This document shows positions 55,074-64,000 of a stretch of 64,000 nucleotides of DNA, piece by piece. The notes beneath the pieces are model-generated. The model was not told the origin of the DNA and did not search any database. It saw only the letters and a list, made by a program, of their open reading frames with translations. The number at the start of each line of letters is the position of its first letter. The stretch's first letter is position 1. The translations under genes were made by a program, and so were the position numbers. Source of the DNA: Amorphochlora amoebiformis (Eukaryota > Cercozoa > Chlorarachniophyceae); contig BAAHQB010000082.1 in NCBI GenBank assembly GCA_054601695.1, positions 682,001 to 746,000 on the forward strand, given 5' to 3'.

Positions 55074-56780
55074 TTATACACACACACATACACACATATA
55101 TGTATGTATGTATATGTAATACCTCAGTCTGACAAATGATGTTCAACCAGCAGAGCTGCCCCGTCGGCAGTACCACACGATAATTAGTCTGTTCAGACCA
55201 AAAAAAAAAAAAAAGGAAGAAAAGAACTTTTAAATTTAAGACACATGGTATCTATACATGTCAAGATTGACCAAAAAAAAAAAAAAGAAAATAGAGTAAA
55301 ATATAGGAAAACCGAAAAAATTCAGAGGAAAAAGATCAAGATAACAAAAATAGGGCAGGGGAGTGAGTGCTATAACACTCACCCCCCCGCCGTAACGTTT
55401 TTAGGTTTTTTTTGGGAAAATCCATCCTCCATAGGTCGGCCAGGGTTTTAGTCGGCCAGGGTTTTAAAATATACTCTATTGGGGTAAAAGGGTGAGAGAA
55501 AACGCAGGTTGACAGCATCTACGTGTGTACATATGCTTGTGACCATGTGTGCATATGAAAATCCTTTATTCTTCCTCTCCCCTCCCTAAAGAGGGGATTA
55601 GGGATACGATTTGCAAAAGCATTTTTTTTTTTACAGGATATTTTTATACGTATTAAAACGCTGTATACCTGAAAAGGCTTTCCGTGGCTCAGCGCCTTCT
55701 CAAACAATCTGTCAACCATTCTATAGTCGTCCTAGATAGAAATGTAAATATACTATATATCTTACATTACACAAGTAGGTAGATGGAATCTATTAGATTC
55801 CACATGATGCACATGTTTACACATTGCACACATTTATGTAAACCTTGTGAGCAAGGGTGATGTAGGTCTCTAACGAACATGATTTCGTTTTCTCATCCGT
55901 CTTAAGAATAGTCCTCAAACTGGGCGAGATCAACATTCGTGGCCTGGAATAGCGTCATGGGTTTAGTTTAGGGTAGATTCAGATTTAGCGGGGTGTTTCG
56001 GTAAGGTCGTATGTGCATTTGCCAACATATACTTTTGACATACCTGAACCTGTCCAAATTTTCCATGATACGGACCATAAACTCTCCAGTCTTCAGATCC
56101 TGACATGTAACAAAATACGTCAGAATCTCCCCTCAATTAAGATGGATTTCAAGTTTCAGAGCATGCATGTGTATCTCGGGTTTATACTACGATCGTAAAC
56201 TACCTTTTCAAGTACACACCTGTCTGTGAAATATTTTTCTTATGCTACTGCGCCGCTGCGTAGTGTTCATATTTGGGCCAAAGGGAGTTGTTAGGTATTT
56301 CAGTCTCACCTTCTGCAAGACATCTCGTAGCATTTCCCACTCCCCATTCGGTATGAACTGCGGTTTGCTCACATCCACACTACCACTACTCATCTTGGTC
56401 TCAGTTTCCGTCTTACTCTTGGTGTCGCGACTCTTCCTCCCTTGCCTCCCTACATACTCCGACGAATATTGTGCGGTTCTTGGGACTTGTCGATCGAAAA
56501 TCTCTTCCAGCTTCTCTACCCTCCTCGCAGCCTTCTCGGGACGAGCGATGTCCCCGCGCCTAGCACCTCCTCTTCGCATTGTCGGTCTGAGCTCCGTCAT
56601 GCCTGGAACCTGAGGGTCCAGAAAGACAGATTCTTCCGGAGACTCGTCGGATAAGAACTCAAAAGCCCGAGCGGACATCCCCATGGGGTTGTCGTGGACG
56701 TCCTGGCATATAGGCTCAAGGTCTAGGACATCTGCTGCGCTTTCGAGACGATCTTCGTCTACGTGCGTGTGGCGTGCCAT
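52702..56780 (-). CDS. Single PAS-domain protein, 9 exons
   Basis: Minus-strand exons: 56310-56780, 56044-56099, 55844-55943, 55669-55731, 55123-55188, 54437-54514, 53754-53900, 53172-53224, 52702-52759. They total 1092 nt, 363 residues, with consistent phase. Residues 1-145 are acidic or Ser/Arg-rich and look disordered. About 150-275 read as a PAS fold of the PAS_3 type: [40 protein letters not shown], then [14 protein letters not shown] and the closing strand [16 protein letters not shown], which matches the common G-x-x-x-D-I-T ending. There is no kinase, bHLH or cyclase domain. The C-terminus is a basic coil ([20 protein letters not shown]) and stop. PAS domains bind cofactors or partner proteins in sensing; a ligand cannot be read here. 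A 12-nt candidate microexon near 54990 was not included. It converges with the PHD gene and diverges from the unknown gene at 57086. Confidence 0.83.
54118..54298. repeat. Duplicated intronic segment in the PAS gene
   Basis: A segment of about 45 bp (TTTGTACCGAAAAGAGGATA then CAAGTATCCGTATG) occurs at 54127-54170 and 54254-54297, separated by an AT array. A second pair of about 50 bp lies at 52882-52932 and 52972-53022. These do not match exons I identified. Confidence 0.85.
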
Positions 56781-57085
56781 ACTGGCAGTTCGGTTGATTT
56801 GTGGGTTGAGCGATGTGGTGGGTACCTGTCAATTCAATGTAGCCTATTAAATCTGGAATGTTCCAGCAAAGTTCGGGAGTTTCGGACATCTGATATCTAA
56901 ACATTGAAAATATTGATATATGGATATCTTATTCTTAGATAACCAGATAGGTATTGAAGGAATATATAGATATTCGGTATTGATATCAGTATATATCCCC
57001 ATGAGATACTCCAAAACTATTCGTGACATAACGGGATGTCACTGAGTATCACATGTTACAAATAGATTCGTCACGAATTTTTGAT
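56781..57085. promoter_or_regulatory. Putative shared divergent promoter, PAS gene / unknown gene
   Basis: These 305 bp lie between divergent start codons. The interval is unique, AT-rich but not micro-satellite, with several GATAT-like words (ATTGATATATGGATATC, AGATATTCGGTATTGATATC). No core promoter element was assigned. Confidence 0.45.
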
Positions 57086-63148
<6,063 letters not shown>

Positions 63149-63226
63149 GTCGGTATATCCCACGTAGATATGCAGCATATCTACATGTACGGGTGTTTTA
63201 ATATGTGCATATATGTGATATATATA

Positions 63227-63268
<42 letters not shown>

Positions 63269-63413
63269 CATATACATAGATATGTATATATATATATATA
63301 TATATGTATATATTTGTCCTCAAGGGTTTAATTGAAGGCCAACTTGACATAGATCAAGAGGTCGGCATATCTCATGTAGACATGCATATATTTTTGTTTT
63401 GATATGTGCATAT

Positions 63414-63453
<40 letters not shown>

Positions 63454-63474
63454 TATATGCATAAATATATGTAC

Positions 63475-63524
<50 letters not shown>

Positions 63525-63590
63525 GTATATACATATATATCCATTACAGCGCAATTATTACATTGACCATGTAGATATATGTATATATAC

Positions 63591-63629
<39 letters not shown>

Positions 63630-63634
63630 ACACA

Positions 63635-63675
<41 letters not shown>

Positions 63676-63737
63676 GTATATGTATATATATATATATGTA
63701 TAATACACACACACACACACACACACACATGTATATG

Positions 63738-63778
<41 letters not shown>

Positions 63779-63779
63779 A

Positions 63780-63863
<84 letters not shown>

Positions 63864-63866
63864 AAT

Positions 63867-63924
<58 letters not shown>

Positions 63925-64000
63925 TTTATAGATATATTTGTATCCATCTATGTGCAATCATCACAAACGTAGTATGTCTCATGTAGTTATACGTAAATAT

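Overview
This window is nuclear DNA of a eukaryote with very large introns, most likely a protist. All five complete genes follow GT-AG splicing and standard stop codons (TAA, TAG and TGA are each used to end a protein). The interstitial telomere-type repeat is CCCTAA/TTAGGG. I cannot name the species. The sequence is dominated by (AT)n arrays, with CT/GA-rich tracts and telomeric repeats between and inside genes. Almost every long open frame is a translated (AT)n or (CT)n repeat and is not a gene.

I rebuilt seven genes by hand from short exons (24-471 nt) with consistent reading phase, about 95 exons and roughly 7.5 kb of coding sequence, or about 12% of the window. From left to right they are: (1) an AIF/FSP1-type FAD-NAD(P)H oxidoreductase on the minus strand, 5124 down to 884 and continuing off the left edge; (2) the spliceosomal WD40 protein SMU1 on the plus strand, 5363-23797, 28 exons; (3) RNA polymerase II subunit RPB3 on the minus strand, 32894-28523, 12 exons found; (4) a PX-domain protein with an NBR1/ILRUN-like FW domain on the plus strand, 33020-34561, 8 exons; (5) a PHD-finger protein with basic, RG/RS-rich tails on the plus strand, 36814-51875, 19 exons; (6) a single-PAS-domain protein on the minus strand, 56780-52702, 9 exons; (7) an unrecognised protein on the plus strand, 57086-63148, running off the right edge.

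The genes form three divergent pairs that share short promoters (238, 125 and 305 bp): oxidoreductase/SMU1, RPB3/PX-FW and PAS/unknown. SMU1 and RPB3 converge on 24.7-28.5 kb, and the PHD and PAS genes converge on 51.9-52.7 kb.

The most unusual feature is a repeated pattern I call exon-edge echoes. Inside the AT-rich introns lie partial copies of the neighbouring exon. Copies of an exon's 5' part with its acceptor lie upstream of the true exon, and copies of its 3' part with its donor lie downstream. I see this at eleven or more exons in four genes on both strands; a few copies are inverted. A second theme is telomeric repeats filling introns in the leftmost 24 kb. They always show CCCTAA on the plus strand, they often abut splice sites, and they are interrupted about 19 times by a conserved spacer of roughly 42 bp.
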